64,000 nucleotides of DNA from an uncultured Olsenella sp. (GCA_900548775.1 URLM01000004.1:1-64000); one strand, 5' to 3'; counted from the first letter of the stretch, positions 33,966-42,939 are shown. A program made the numbers and translations. The notes: a model not told the origin generated them from the letters alone.

Positions 33966-35327
33966 ATGGAAGGTGAGAATCGTATCGACAGTGTCCTTGC
34001 GTATCAGGATGCATTGCTTTCTGAAATCCAGCCGCCCGATATGTCGGGCGTCGAGGAGCGTATAGAGACAAGCGAACAACTACTCACCGAGCTGGGATAC
34101 GATCTTCCCGCCATGTCGAGCAGGCAGCGCATCGTTACAACGTCGAAGGCTCTTGTCCTGCCATCATGGGAAGATCTTTGCAGGGAAGCCGTCAAGGCGG
34201 TCGGTACCGACGTAACCATCGAATCGCTGTTCACAGAGGAAGAGCTGCTTGAGAACGCCCTTGCCGTGAGACGGCTAAACGAAGAGTACAACCAGATACA
34301 TCGTCTGGATAAGTTCGACGTTGCCATAGCGGTAGCTGCTGGTCTGCTTGCGGGTGCTGTTGACATCTTGCTCGTAGGTATACCGCAGAAGACGCCGGGC
34401 GGCCTTAAGGCTGGACCGCTCTCGAACTACATCCGTGATGCCTTCGACAAGAAGTTCCCGCCAGATGAAATGGAAAAGCTCGCCAACTCGAAGGTGAGCA
34501 AAGTCCCGTACGATGCCCAAGACAACCGAAACACAACGGTCAACGTGGAAGGGCTCTCGGCTTACTACCATCGACTGTTATCGCTTGGTCATGACCCGCT
34601 GCTTGGATTCGTTTTCGGCGTAGCCGACATACTCTCTGGGCGTATGACAACCATAGACAAAGCTGGGAAGGTCGTTTCGCAGGTCATGGAGAACTACGCC
34701 GACCGCACCGAGGCAGACGTATTCGCTGCCATCGCTAAGCAAATCGTTCACCTCAAGTCGGACATGACCACATCTATGGGTCTTCCCGCTCCGCTCATGA
34801 GCCTGTTTAACCTGCTCCAGTTCGGAAGTATCGGCGAGTACGAGCAGACAATCGCTGAAATCGTCCAGGGCATGTACTACGAGGGGTACGACTTCATTCA
34901 CTTCTGCTCGATGTCTGTTAGCGCCATGCTTGTTGAGGTCGTTGTCAGAATCGGCTACGCGATAAAGCGCATCAAAGAGGGTGTCGCTATAAAGAACGCC
35001 ATTCCCCTTAGCACGAACCATGAGAAGATGCCGAAGCTCGGGACCATGCTCTTCACGGCTCATTCCGCAGCCACCGCCATCAATACCGGTAAGGTGCTCT
35101 TCACGGAGAATCCCATGGCCATCAATTACCCGCAGTGGATAGCGTTCGCAAAGTACTCCTACCAGCAGCTCAAGTGGGGTCTTATTACAAAGCCTACACT
35201 TCGAGAAAGATACGTCCTGGATGCCATAGACGGCGAGCTTCAAGAAGTTTACGAAGACATCGACCTGCTGTTTGAAGATATGCAGGGAGGCAGAATCATC
35301 CTGCTGCCATCTGCTAGCTCGCAGTGA
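33966..35327 (+). CDS. Large membrane-associated protein paired with the glycine-rich protein, unknown
   Basis: The 453-residue product has a soluble N-terminal region (residues 1-115), a hydrophobic segment at about 120-140 (VAIAVAAGLLAGAVDILLVG), a second membrane-like part around 210-225 (GHDPLLGFVFGVADILSG), and another near 315-330. The C-terminal 150 residues are mostly soluble. No family is recognised. It follows the small membrane protein by 3 bases and its 3' end overlaps the last leftward tail gene by 14 bases. A membrane-acting effector with regulator or sensor is one possible reading. Confidence 0.65.
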   Translation: MEGENRIDSVLAYQDALLSEIQPPDMSGVEERIETSEQLLTELGYDLPAMSSRQRIVTTSKALVLPSWEDLCREAVKAVGTDVTIESLFTEEELLENALAVRRLNEEYNQIHRLDKFDVAIAVAAGLLAGAVDILLVGIPQKTPGGLKAGPLSNYIRDAFDKKFPPDEMEKLANSKVSKVPYDAQDNRNTTVNVEGLSAYYHRLLSLGHDPLLGFVFGVADILSGRMTTIDKAGKVVSQVMENYADRTEADVFAAIAKQIVHLKSDMTTSMGLPAPLMSLFNLLQFGSIGEYEQTIAEIVQGMYYEGYDFIHFCSMSVSAMLVEVVVRIGYAIKRIKEGVAIKNAIPLSTNHEKMPKLGTMLFTAHSAATAINTGKVLFTENPMAINYPQWIAFAKYSYQQLKWGLITKPTLRERYVLDAIDGELQEVYEDIDLLFEDMQGGRIILLPSASSQ

Positions 35328-36690
35328 GATACCCAGCCTGCCCAGTCCGGTCAATCCTCATGTACGTATACCCCGTGTTCGAACTCGACCAAGCCGTGCC
35401 GTTACCGCCGACAAGGTTTCGGCAGTTGTAGAAACACTGCGACCCGCTGATGCCGCTCGAAGGCAGCGTCCACGTCGAATCTGCGTAGATCGTCGTGAGC
35501 GACCCGCAGCCGGCGAAGCAGTAGAAGAGATCGGTCAAGTCTGACGGGTCGAATCCGCGGAAGTCCAGCGTGGTTACCGCACAGGACGAGAAGGTATAGC
35601 GCATCGAGCGCACGCCGGAGAGGTTGCCCAGCCCGGTGATGGTCGCGAGGTTCGAGCAGCTGTAGAACAGGTAGATCAGGTTCAGGAACGAGTACGATGC
35701 CATGTCGGACGCAAACGCCACGCTCGTGAGCTGGGGTCGGTTCGAGCTGTCCCACGGCTGGAAGCCGAGCCCCTGGTACTTCGCCTCGGCGCAGATCCGC
35801 CCGCTCGCCAACAGGGTTCTCGTGGCATCGGGCGTGCTCGTCGCCGTGATGATCGCCTGCCCATCGGAGTAGAAGTGCGCGTAGAACCACGTGCGAGCGT
35901 CGTTTGCCGGGTCGGTCAGCACGCCGCCGGTCCCCAGCTTGCAGACGCTGCCCGCGCTCGTCGTGGAGGGCACGAACCCGTCAGCGCCGCCCACAAGGCG
36001 GCTGCAGCCGTAGAACATGGAGCCGCTGCTCGTGATGTGGTTGGTGAAGCTCGTGGCGTAGATCGTCTCCAAGGCCCCGCAGCTCGTGAACATCTGCGTC
36101 GCGTTGGTGACTGAGGTAAGGTTCTCGAAGCCCGAAACCTCGGTGCAGTTGGAGAACGAGTTGAACCAGTACGCGCAGTTGGTCAGGCCGAGCGGTCCGA
36201 TGGAACTGTCGATGTAGACCTTCTTCACTAGCAGCTTGATAGAGTCCCAAGATCTCGCGCTTGCGCTTGAGTATCCGCTGGTGTCCACCTCGAACACCTG
36301 CTGGATCGTCCCGCCGTGAATCGTACGACGACGGTCGTAGTAGTTGAACTCGAGCGTACCGTCGGAGAGGAACAGCGCCCGCACCTTGTACCCCACATCC
36401 CATTCGAGATCGAGTATCGCCTGAGCCATGTCTCCTGGCTGATACTGAGTGGAGAGCCCGTTCTGCCCGCGTATCGCATCTGCGATGTCCTCGAAAACAT
36501 GCTCGGAGAGTATGCCCGACTCAAGCTGCATGTACTGTTGAGCCTGATAGTTGCCGGCATCCGTGCCGTCGAGTGCCGCCACGGCAGCGGCCATCTGCCC
36601 CGGCTTGTAGAGCGTGGCCACGCCTGCCTGGTAGCGGATCGCGTTGGCGATGTCCGTGAGGATGTGGGTGGAGATGGTCCCAACTGCCAT
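35314..36690 (-). CDS. BspA-type leucine-rich-repeat tail/receptor protein
   Basis: The 458-residue product starts with two copies of an about 60-residue phage-fibre motif (STHILTDIANAIRYQAG, then SEHVFEDIADAIRGQNG). It continues with irregular BspA/DUF285-like repeats (NATQMFTSCGALETIYA; TDLFYCFAGCGSLTTIYA). Such repeats are common at the tips of phages of gut bacteria and may bind host surfaces. The ATG at 36690 overlaps the fibre stop (TAATG). It is the last gene of the leftward structural operon. Confidence 0.78.
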   Translation of the reverse strand: MAVGTISTHILTDIANAIRYQAGVATLYKPGQMAAAVAALDGTDAGNYQAQQYMQLESGILSEHVFEDIADAIRGQNGLSTQYQPGDMAQAILDLEWDVGYKVRALFLSDGTLEFNYYDRRRTIHGGTIQQVFEVDTSGYSSASARSWDSIKLLVKKVYIDSSIGPLGLTNCAYWFNSFSNCTEVSGFENLTSVTNATQMFTSCGALETIYATSFTNHITSSGSMFYGCSRLVGGADGFVPSTTSAGSVCKLGTGGVLTDPANDARTWFYAHFYSDGQAIITATSTPDATRTLLASGRICAEAKYQGLGFQPWDSSNRPQLTSVAFASDMASYSFLNLIYLFYSCSNLATITGLGNLSGVRSMRYTFSSCAVTTLDFRGFDPSDLTDLFYCFAGCGSLTTIYADSTWTLPSSGISGSQCFYNCRNLVGGNGTAWSSSNTGYTYMRIDRTGQAGYLTAS

Positions 36691-38183
36691 TAGAAGCTCA
36701 CCTTCGAGAGGTCGTCCAGCGCGGCAATGGCTGCCTGGATTTGCTGTGTTACCCAGCTCTGCGTCGCGTAGCTGCTTAGGTCTATCGAGAGAACCCCGCC
36801 CGATAGAGAAAGCGGGGAAGCCGGGGTGAACGTCGTGCCGGAAGCGCCTGCCGGTCCAGTCTCACCCTGTGGTCCTTGTGGCCCGGTAGCACCAGTAGCA
36901 CCGGTCTCTCCCTTCAGACCCGAGAAGGCGAAAGCGAAAGTCCTGGCTGAAGCCGTCCCGCCAAGCGTCACGCTCACCGAAGGAGTTCCGGTCGTCGCAT
37001 CGACCGTGGCGGAAGCTCCAGTAATAGTGGCATCCGCGCCGTCGTTCCCGTTAGCACCTGCAGCACCCGTAGCCCCTGTCGCGCCAGTCGGCCCCTGCGG
37101 CCCAACGAGGTCAGCCGAGCTCGTGCCGCTCGCGCTTGTCACAGAAAGCACGGTGCCGCTCCAGGAATGCGTACAGGAGATGCCATCGTTGCCGTCGGCA
37201 CCAGCAGCCCCCGTGTCACCTTTCGGCCCGGTGTCACCAGTTTCGCCCTTGGGACCCTGCGGGCCAGTCGCGCCAGTCGCGCCAGTGTCCCCCTTGTCAC
37301 CTTTCGGTCCCTGGGCACCAGTAGCGCCCGTATCGCCGGTTTCGCCCTTCGGACCCTGCGCACCAGTTGCACCGGTATCGCCCTTGTCTCCCTTCGGGCC
37401 GGTCTCGCCCTGGATGCCCTGCGGCCCTTGTTCGCCAGTATCGCCCTTGTCGCCTTTGGGGCCGGTCGCGCCGGTGTCTCCCTTGTCGCCCTTCGCTCCC
37501 TTGGCGACGTTTGCCGTGGTCGTGCCATCCTTGTCGGTGATGGTGATGGTAGCGCCTTCAGCGGTCTGCGTGACGGTCGCCGTGGGGCTGAACCCGTCCG
37601 CTCCGTCCTGGCCGTCGGCCCCGTCGAAGTCACCGCGCTGCGCCGCCGCCTGGATGCCCTCGGCAACAGACGTCGCATTGCTCGCCGCGTTGTTGGCGGC
37701 AGTGGCAGCCGCATTGGCGGCAGTTGCGGCATCGGTCGTGATCTCGGTGGCGTGCTCGTAGGCGTTGATGGCGTCCACGAAGAGGGTGAACCCGTCCTCG
37801 TGCTCCCCGCCGCCCACGATGACCGGCTCCACGCGGATCGTGAAGACGCGCGAGCTGACGTAGGTGTCGTCGCCCCGCGAGACCATGACCTGCGCCTGGA
37901 CGGCACCCTCAGCTTCCTGCATCGCCGCCGGGTAGTAGACCGAGAACGTCCCGCCGGACGCGTTGACGGCAGTGAATGGCTCCGTTCCGCGCTCCCCGGT
38001 CACCTTGTGCCGCCACACGAGGTAGACCGTCGCGCCAGTCAAATTGGCCGCAGCTCCGTTTTGGCGAACTGCCAGCGATATGCCACGACCCTGCGCATCG
38101 GCAGGCGAAGCCACGAGCACGTCGCCGAACCGCTCATCGCAGGTGTCCCAGGTCAGTTGGTGAAGTCCGTATCCGTCGAGCAC
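36690..38183 (-). CDS. Collagen-like tail fibre with BppU-type N-terminal domain
   Basis: The 497-residue product has an N-terminal baseplate upper-protein-like domain (residues 1-150, with SLAVRQNGAAANLTGATVYL). A short Ala/Asn helical part follows, then about 60 Gly-X-Y triplets (GPKGDKGDTGATG type) from about residue 230, with two non-collagen breaks, and a short C-terminal head (SYATQSWVTQQIQAAIAAL). Trimeric collagen-like shafts are common in phage receptor-binding fibres. It lies between the tail endopeptidase and the LRR protein. Confidence 0.85.
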   Translation of the reverse strand: MLDGYGLHQLTWDTCDERFGDVLVASPADAQGRGISLAVRQNGAAANLTGATVYLVWRHKVTGERGTEPFTAVNASGGTFSVYYPAAMQEAEGAVQAQVMVSRGDDTYVSSRVFTIRVEPVIVGGGEHEDGFTLFVDAINAYEHATEITTDAATAANAAATAANNAASNATSVAEGIQAAAQRGDFDGADGQDGADGFSPTATVTQTAEGATITITDKDGTTTANVAKGAKGDKGDTGATGPKGDKGDTGEQGPQGIQGETGPKGDKGDTGATGAQGPKGETGDTGATGAQGPKGDKGDTGATGATGPQGPKGETGDTGPKGDTGAAGADGNDGISCTHSWSGTVLSVTSASGTSSADLVGPQGPTGATGATGAAGANGNDGADATITGASATVDATTGTPSVSVTLGGTASARTFAFAFSGLKGETGATGATGPQGPQGETGPAGASGTTFTPASPLSLSGGVLSIDLSSYATQSWVTQQIQAAIAALDDLSKVSF

Positions 38184-38238
38184 AGCATGCCTCCTTGTCT
38201 TTCCAGGAAAGGCTACGCCCGCGTCACAGGATGGGTAA

Positions 38239-39459
38239 TCAGAAGTCCAGGTCCGCCAGCTCGTCCAGGTCGTCTATGGCCTCGGTAACCGTCTCCTGCA
38301 CGTAGACCGTGGAGGTTGCAACGCTCATGTTCCCGTCGATGCCCGCAACGTCGTCCTGCAGGGCCGCGACGTCAGCTGCCAGCGTGCTCGTCACCGCGTA
38401 GTCGACGGGCTGGACGGTCCCGATGGTAACGCGGCAGATCACGGCATCACCGAAGGTGCGCACGCGCTTGACCACCCGCGCCTTCAGACGCCACTCGGGA
38501 GTGCGCGATGAGTCGATCACGGCAACCGTGTCGCCCAGGTCGCACTCGCCGCCATCGAGCGCGGCAACGTCAATCTCGTAGGAGACCTTGGGCTGAGCCG
38601 CATCCACGAGTGCCTTCCTCGTCAGCGCCAGCAGTTTCGTGGGATCGTCGCAGTCGCTGAACACTACCTGCCCGAAGCTATGCACCTTGGCCGTCCTGTC
38701 GGCGTTCCACCGCCCCCATACAAGACGGGCCTGCTCGTCGCCGACCCAGTTGACGCCGCCGTTTATCTCGCCAAAGGTGAGCTTCTTGCGGTAGCCGCCC
38801 GTGTAGCGTCCGTCCTCGTCGGTCACGGGAAGGCCGGCACCGAACCCGTAGAGCGCCGTGTACACGTCCTGCTCCAGCACTGTGCGGGTGCATCCCGCCA
38901 TGTTCTTGCCGTAGGTGAAGCGGACGCCGCGCCATGAGCCGCGCTGCTCGTCTAGGCGTACCGAGCGGGAAGAGACGCGCCCGTCTGAAACAGCGATTAC
39001 CGGTGTAACCTCGCCGCCCCAGACCTCGGCCACCCTGCATAGCGCCCACAGCGCGTTCACGTGGTAGAGAACGCAGCCAGCGGTCCCGGTCACGTCGCAG
39101 CTCGCTATCGTCCACCGCGTGGGAGCTAATGCCACGGCCAGCGCCTGGGAAGCCGTGCGCGAGACAAGGTGCTGCTCCTCGATGAAGTCGTCCAAGAGCT
39201 CGCAGAGGGAAGATTCCGCGTACACAGAGCACAGCCCCTCAAGTGGCTCGTCCGTGCGCACCACGACGTGCTCCCGCCAGGTTTCCCCGTCGCGCCACAG
39301 CAGCCGATCGCCCTTCGCCGGGACTTCGCGCGTTTCGAATTCGATGGTGTCCTCACCGTTCAGCTCTTCGGTGTGCACCAGCTCGCCAACCACGGGCAGG
39401 ATGCCGATGCGCTCGTCGAAGCGGTCGAACCACCAGAGTTGGGGAACAGCGCCAGCCAT
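38239..39459 (-). CDS. Prophage tail endopeptidase / tail-associated protein (Tal, Gp37-like)
   Basis: The 406-residue product (WWFDRFDERIGILPVVGELVHTEEL to ADLDF) fits the Prophage_tail/Gp37-like family, the hub at the tail tip of siphophages. It follows Dit as in that module. The ATG at 39459 overlaps the Dit stop (TGATG). The open frame upstream of it lies inside Dit and is not family-like. The C-terminal tail is acidic and helical, probably connecting to the fibre. Confidence 0.75.
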   Translation of the reverse strand: MAGAVPQLWWFDRFDERIGILPVVGELVHTEELNGEDTIEFETREVPAKGDRLLWRDGETWREHVVVRTDEPLEGLCSVYAESSLCELLDDFIEEQHLVSRTASQALAVALAPTRWTIASCDVTGTAGCVLYHVNALWALCRVAEVWGGEVTPVIAVSDGRVSSRSVRLDEQRGSWRGVRFTYGKNMAGCTRTVLEQDVYTALYGFGAGLPVTDEDGRYTGGYRKKLTFGEINGGVNWVGDEQARLVWGRWNADRTAKVHSFGQVVFSDCDDPTKLLALTRKALVDAAQPKVSYEIDVAALDGGECDLGDTVAVIDSSRTPEWRLKARVVKRVRTFGDAVICRVTIGTVQPVDYAVTSTLAADVAALQDDVAGIDGNMSVATSTVYVQETVTEAIDDLDELADLDF

Positions 39460-40172
39460 CACAGCCACCTCTCGTGGAAGGCGGTCATATAAGAAGAGCA
39501 CCCGGAGAAGGCAAGCGTGCAGATGCCAGGCAACAGCGAGAAGAAGTCGCTCGAAAGCGTCACGTCCGCGCGGGCGTCAACGCCGCCAATGGTCACGCCC
39601 TCGCTTGCGCAGTCGATGGAGACGACCTCGCCGCCGGAGAATGGACGCTCAACGCGCACGACCTTCCCGCCGCACCCGACCTGCACGGCAGAGCCGGCTG
39701 AAGCCACGAGCTCGAACGTCGGCCACGTAGGCCACGTCCCGCCGACCTCGAACGACGTACCCACCTCGCGCCGTCCCATACCATAGGCCACGGGATCGAG
39801 CAGCGTGAAGTCCACGTCCCCGTGCCCGTCCTCGAAGAGCGAAGACCAGGCGCCGGCATCGGTGCACACAGCATCGCGGTACTCCCACTCGGGCTCGTCA
39901 GGAAGCCGCAGCGTGCCGCCGTCCGTGGAGCACAGCGCCGAGTAGACCCTGTGACGTATGTCGGCCAGGCCGTTCGTGCCAGGCTTGTACCCGGCATCCA
40001 TGTAAAGGCGAACGCGCACCAGTCTCGGCGGTATGCGCCCGGAGACGAGCAGGGCGCCCGCACGACCCGGTACGACCATAGTGTTCGCGGCGATGGGGAA
40101 CGCGACCTTATCTATCACCTCAGTGGAGGAGAACTCGGAGAGGTCCAGCCCGTTGTAGACGATCGACCTCAT
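39459..40172 (-). CDS. Distal tail protein (Dit-like)
   Basis: The 237-residue product begins MRSIVYNGLDLSEFSSTEVI, typical of siphovirus distal tail components, and continues with a beta-rich body (RVRLYMDAGYKPGTNGLADIRHRV). Dit joins the tail tube to the tip. The ATG at 40172 overlaps the upstream 56-residue gene by 4 bases (ATGA). The tape measure that should precede it is absent. Confidence 0.8.
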   Translation of the reverse strand: MRSIVYNGLDLSEFSSTEVIDKVAFPIAANTMVVPGRAGALLVSGRIPPRLVRVRLYMDAGYKPGTNGLADIRHRVYSALCSTDGGTLRLPDEPEWEYRDAVCTDAGAWSSLFEDGHGDVDFTLLDPVAYGMGRREVGTSFEVGGTWPTWPTFELVASAGSAVQVGCGGKVVRVERPFSGGEVVSIDCASEGVTIGGVDARADVTLSSDFFSLLPGICTLAFSGCSSYMTAFHERWL

Positions 40173-40339
40173 GAGCGCCCCCTCGCGCGTCCGTAGGCTA
40201 TTGCACGTCGCTGGGATGCGAGCGAGTACGTATCGACCGAGATGGATCTTGACGTGGGCGTCGAGGGCTTCTGCCCCAAAGCGTCAAGGCGCAGCTCGCG
40301 CTTGTCCTTGTCCTCGTCTTTCCTCTTGGAATCGCTCAC
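40169..40339 (-). CDS. 56-residue basic phage protein between neck and Dit genes
   Basis: GTG at 40339 overlaps the upstream stop (GTGA) and its own stop overlaps the Dit start (ATGA), so it is coupled at both ends. The product is highly charged (SDSKRKDEDKDKRELRLDAL), then Ser/Thr-rich, then ends in Arg-rich AYGRARGRS. No family is recognised. It stands where the major tail protein, tail chaperones and tape measure would normally be. Confidence 0.7.
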   Translation of the reverse strand: MSDSKRKDEDKDKRELRLDALGQKPSTPTSRSISVDTYSLASQRRAIAYGRARGRS

Positions 40340-40725
40340 AGCGCCCTCACCACCGTGCATGCGACTTCGAACGACCACACGAACCGCCCGCTCGAATCGC
40401 GCTCCTTGAAGACAGGTGCCGTCGTGTCAATGCCCACGATGCGGTAAGCACCTGCATCTGCATAAGGCTCCCAATCGGCACGCCGAACGGCATGCTCGGC
40501 AGCGGTAGCCACGCTCTCTGTGTCAGCCAAGGTTTCGCGCACGACCAGCACCGTGACGGCCACCGTCCCGCGCTCCTCCTCGGTCATCCGGGAGTCCCTT
40601 TCGAACTCGCCATCCAGCACAACGATCGGCTCAGCGCAGTCCAGCGCCGAAGGCGAAACTTTTGAGAAGTAACATGAGAAGTGGGCATCTGCCAGCAGTT
40701 TTGCAATCGAGTCAGAGCAGCTCAT
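40336..40725 (-). CDS. Putative tail-completion/neck protein
   Basis: The 129-residue product (MSCSDSIAKLLADAHFSCYF to EVACTVVRAL) has the size and position of minor capsid or tail-completion proteins of siphophages. The ATG at 40725 overlaps the upstream stop by 4 bases (ATGA). The alpha/beta pattern with a central TVAVTVLVV strand fits a ring-forming neck protein. Assignment rests mainly on gene order. Confidence 0.6.
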   Translation of the reverse strand: MSCSDSIAKLLADAHFSCYFSKVSPSALDCAEPIVVLDGEFERDSRMTEEERGTVAVTVLVVRETLADTESVATAAEHAVRRADWEPYADAGAYRIVGIDTTAPVFKERDSSGRFVWSFEVACTVVRAL

Positions 40726-41048
40726 CGTACCGTCAGCTCCCAATGGTGCACATGCCCGTTGAAGTCCTCGCACCGCTTGCACTCGGCCACGTAGTACGAA
40801 TGCCCGCCTATGTCGATGCGAGACCCGGCAGGCACCTCGAACGCACCGATGCTGTTCATCGCGTCGATGTAGACCTTCCCGGCACCAGCGTCCGCGCTTC
40901 TGTGGTCGTCGTTCACGACCGTCTGCGTCCTGCGGAACCCCACGCGCGACACCGCCACGCCCTCGGCGAAGCCACCAGCCCCGTCAGGCACCCTCACCAC
41001 GGCGTCTTCAGCCAGCAGCCGCGCCGGTATCGGTCTCAGCGACCTCAT
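40722..41048 (-). CDS. Putative head-closure/minor capsid protein
   Basis: The 108-residue product (DAVVRVPDGAGGFAEGVAVSRVGFRRTQTV, ending HHWELTVR) looks like the small beta-barrel minor capsid proteins that follow the connector gene. HVHHWEL near the end is typical of that group. Start ATG at 41048 within TGATG of the upstream stop. Confidence 0.65.
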   Translation of the reverse strand: MRSLRPIPARLLAEDAVVRVPDGAGGFAEGVAVSRVGFRRTQTVVNDDHRSADAGAGKVYIDAMNSIGAFEVPAGSRIDIGGHSYYVAECKRCEDFNGHVHHWELTVR

Positions 41049-41389
41049 CAGCGCACCCCGCAGAACACGAGCGACGTCCCCGCCAGCTCCTTCAAGGCGT
41101 CAGCCGTGGCGATCTCCTCGCCAGTTGTGCCCTCATCCTCGTAGTGCGTCACCTTGAAGTCGCCCAGTGCGAACCCGCCGACCTGCCCCTCACCGAACTC
41201 CGCGAAGGCATCAGCGGCAGCGCAGACGGCCCGCTTGTACGGCACAACCTCGCACCGTGCGGGAACGCGCCCATCGCAGAGCCACCGAACATGCCGCTCG
41301 GCAGCGGGCAGAACGAGCCCGAAGGCGGCCTCCGAAAGACCGCCCCCGTACGTCTCGCTGTAGAACTGATATGTCACCGCAGTGGCCAC
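41048..41389 (-). CDS. Putative head-tail connector (Gp6-like)
   Basis: The 113-residue product is mainly helical (LPAAERHVRWLCDGRV, VCAAADAFAEFG) like adaptor proteins that dock on the portal. It lies directly after the capsid gene, as usual. GTG start at 41389 with AGGAAAC upstream. Confidence 0.65.
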   Translation of the reverse strand: MATAVTYQFYSETYGGGLSEAAFGLVLPAAERHVRWLCDGRVPARCEVVPYKRAVCAAADAFAEFGEGQVGGFALGDFKVTHYEDEGTTGEEIATADALKELAGTSLVFCGVR

Positions 41390-41397
41390 GTTGTTTC

Positions 41398-42435
41398 CTA
41401 GGAGGTCGATGCGGAAACGTAGACGCCATCGAGCTTGTTGTCAAAGAGCTCCACGATGCCGTACTTGCGATACTTCATCATGTACGAGTCCAGCGACTCA
41501 AGCTCGTCGGGAGAGAAGACGCGCGACGCCACGTGCTTGTCGAACTTGATGACCGCACTCTTCTCCACGACCATGAAGTTGATGTCCAGGCCGGGCGTGG
41601 TGGTCATCTCGTAGTACGTCCCCAGGTTCGACTTCGTAGGGCTCGCGACCTCGGTGTACACGTAGGGGCTTGCCGACGTTCCGCTGCCGCTGCGCGTGTA
41701 GTAGGTCTTGTTGGAGTCGACCTCGGTGTCGCTCGTCAGCTCGTAGGTGGCCGCACGCTTCTGGTAGCCGAAGCCGTCATCCCCACCAGAAAGCAGGTCG
41801 ATGGCCGTGTAGAAGCGCACCTGCGGCACCTCGACAACGCGGGCGAAGCGTTCTAGCACGCGGTTGCTCATCGTGGTGTTCGCCAGAGAGAAGTCGTCGA
41901 GCACGCCCTTGAGCGTCGGCGTGATGAACAGGATGCGGCTCCCGGTGGAGACCTGCGCCTCGTCCATCGCGCCCGTCACCGTGCGAAGCGATGCCAGGAC
42001 GTCGGTGGCGGCGGCCTCGGACAGGTCTTCGCTCGCTACGGTCACGCCCGTGTGGCCCGCGATCTCGGCGAAGGTGAAGGCGTCGGCTTCGGGGGCAACC
42101 TGAGTGCGCTGAAGCTCGGCCCCTGCTTCGACGAAGCAGTCCAGGACGCCGGCTTCCTCCACGTCCATGACGTCTGCCATCAGGCGGATGCCGCGATCGT
42201 AGTTGAAGGTCTTCGTCTCGAAGGCATAGTTAATGCTGCCCGTCTTGTAGCCCACGTTGCGCGTGTAGTCGCCCAGCCCAGAGACCTCGATCTTGGGAAT
42301 CATGATCTCCTTGGCATTGCGGCCCGCACGCATCATGCGTCGCCCGCTCGTCAGGCACCCCGACACGCTCGCGCGCTGATAGACGGCATCGAGGATAGAG
42401 GTGTAATTCTTGGTATAAGCAATCGAATTGGACAT
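41398..42435 (-). CDS. Major capsid protein (HK97-like fold predicted)
   Basis: The 345-residue product (YTKNYTSILDAVYQRASVSG; FMVVEKSAVIKFDKHVASRVFSPDE) matches the style of Firmicute/Actinobacteria siphophage capsid proteins without an N-terminal scaffold. Residues about 225-275 form a Thr/Ser/Tyr-rich insert (DSNKTYYTRSGSGTSASPYV), which may be a surface-exposed decoration domain. ATG at 42435 with AGGAGGG upstream. It follows the scaffold gene by 12 bases. Confidence 0.85.
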   Translation of the reverse strand: MSNSIAYTKNYTSILDAVYQRASVSGCLTSGRRMMRAGRNAKEIMIPKIEVSGLGDYTRNVGYKTGSINYAFETKTFNYDRGIRLMADVMDVEEAGVLDCFVEAGAELQRTQVAPEADAFTFAEIAGHTGVTVASEDLSEAAATDVLASLRTVTGAMDEAQVSTGSRILFITPTLKGVLDDFSLANTTMSNRVLERFARVVEVPQVRFYTAIDLLSGGDDGFGYQKRAATYELTSDTEVDSNKTYYTRSGSGTSASPYVYTEVASPTKSNLGTYYEMTTTPGLDINFMVVEKSAVIKFDKHVASRVFSPDELESLDSYMMKYRKYGIVELFDNKLDGVYVSASTS

Positions 42436-42447
42436 TGGTCAGCCCTC

Positions 42448-42939
42448 CTATTCGTCGTCGGAATCGTCCAGGCCGGCGAGCTTGCGCCAGCGTTTCATGG
42501 TCTTGCCCTCGTCGGAGCTCGTGCCTGCGTTGGGAAGCCCTGTCTTGCCGCCCTGCTGGGGTGTGGGGGCGTCTACGAAGAGCCAAGGCTCCTCGGCCTT
42601 GAGCTTGTCGATGTCGCCGCCGTGGTCATCCAGAAGAGCACGCGCCGCCTTGATGTTGCGCACGCCGGCCAGCTGCAGTTTGAAGTCGATGCGGTCAGAC
42701 TCTCCCTGGGCCTTCAGCTCGGCAATCTCGCCACGCAAAGCTTCGGCAGCTTCTGCGTTCTTCGCGGCATCCGCCACCTGTTGCTCAAGCGCCGCGATCT
42801 TCTCGTCGCGCTCGGCGATGGCCTTCTCCCAGTTCACACCGCTCACCTGCGGCTGCTCTTCCTGCGCTTGCTCGTACCCGAGGTCTTGCGCGGTTTGCGA
42901 CTCTTCCTGCGTTTCTGCGCCATGTGCATCACCTGCCAT
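42448..42939 (-). CDS. Phage scaffold protein
   Basis: The 163-residue acidic protein has a long coiled coil (residues 30-75, with EKAIAERDEKIAALEQQVAD) and a polar C terminus, the usual make-up of phage scaffolds. It lies directly before the capsid gene. It is separated from the portal gene by more than 8 kb of accessory genes. ATG at 42939. Confidence 0.8.
   Translation of the reverse strand: MAGDAHGAETQEESQTAQDLGYEQAQEEQPQVSGVNWEKAIAERDEKIAALEQQVADAAKNAEAAEALRGEIAELKAQGESDRIDFKLQLAGVRNIKAARALLDDHGGDIDKLKAEEPWLFVDAPTPQQGGKTGLPNAGTSSDEGKTMKRWRKLAGLDDSDDE

Noticed and set aside
36826..37761. Repeats in the collagen-like fibre as a CRISPR or tandem DNA array, and a Pro-rich frame on the plus strand
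   Set aside because: Periodicity is in 9-base codon triplets encoding Gly-X-Y; there are no spacers. The Pro-rich frame is its antisense.
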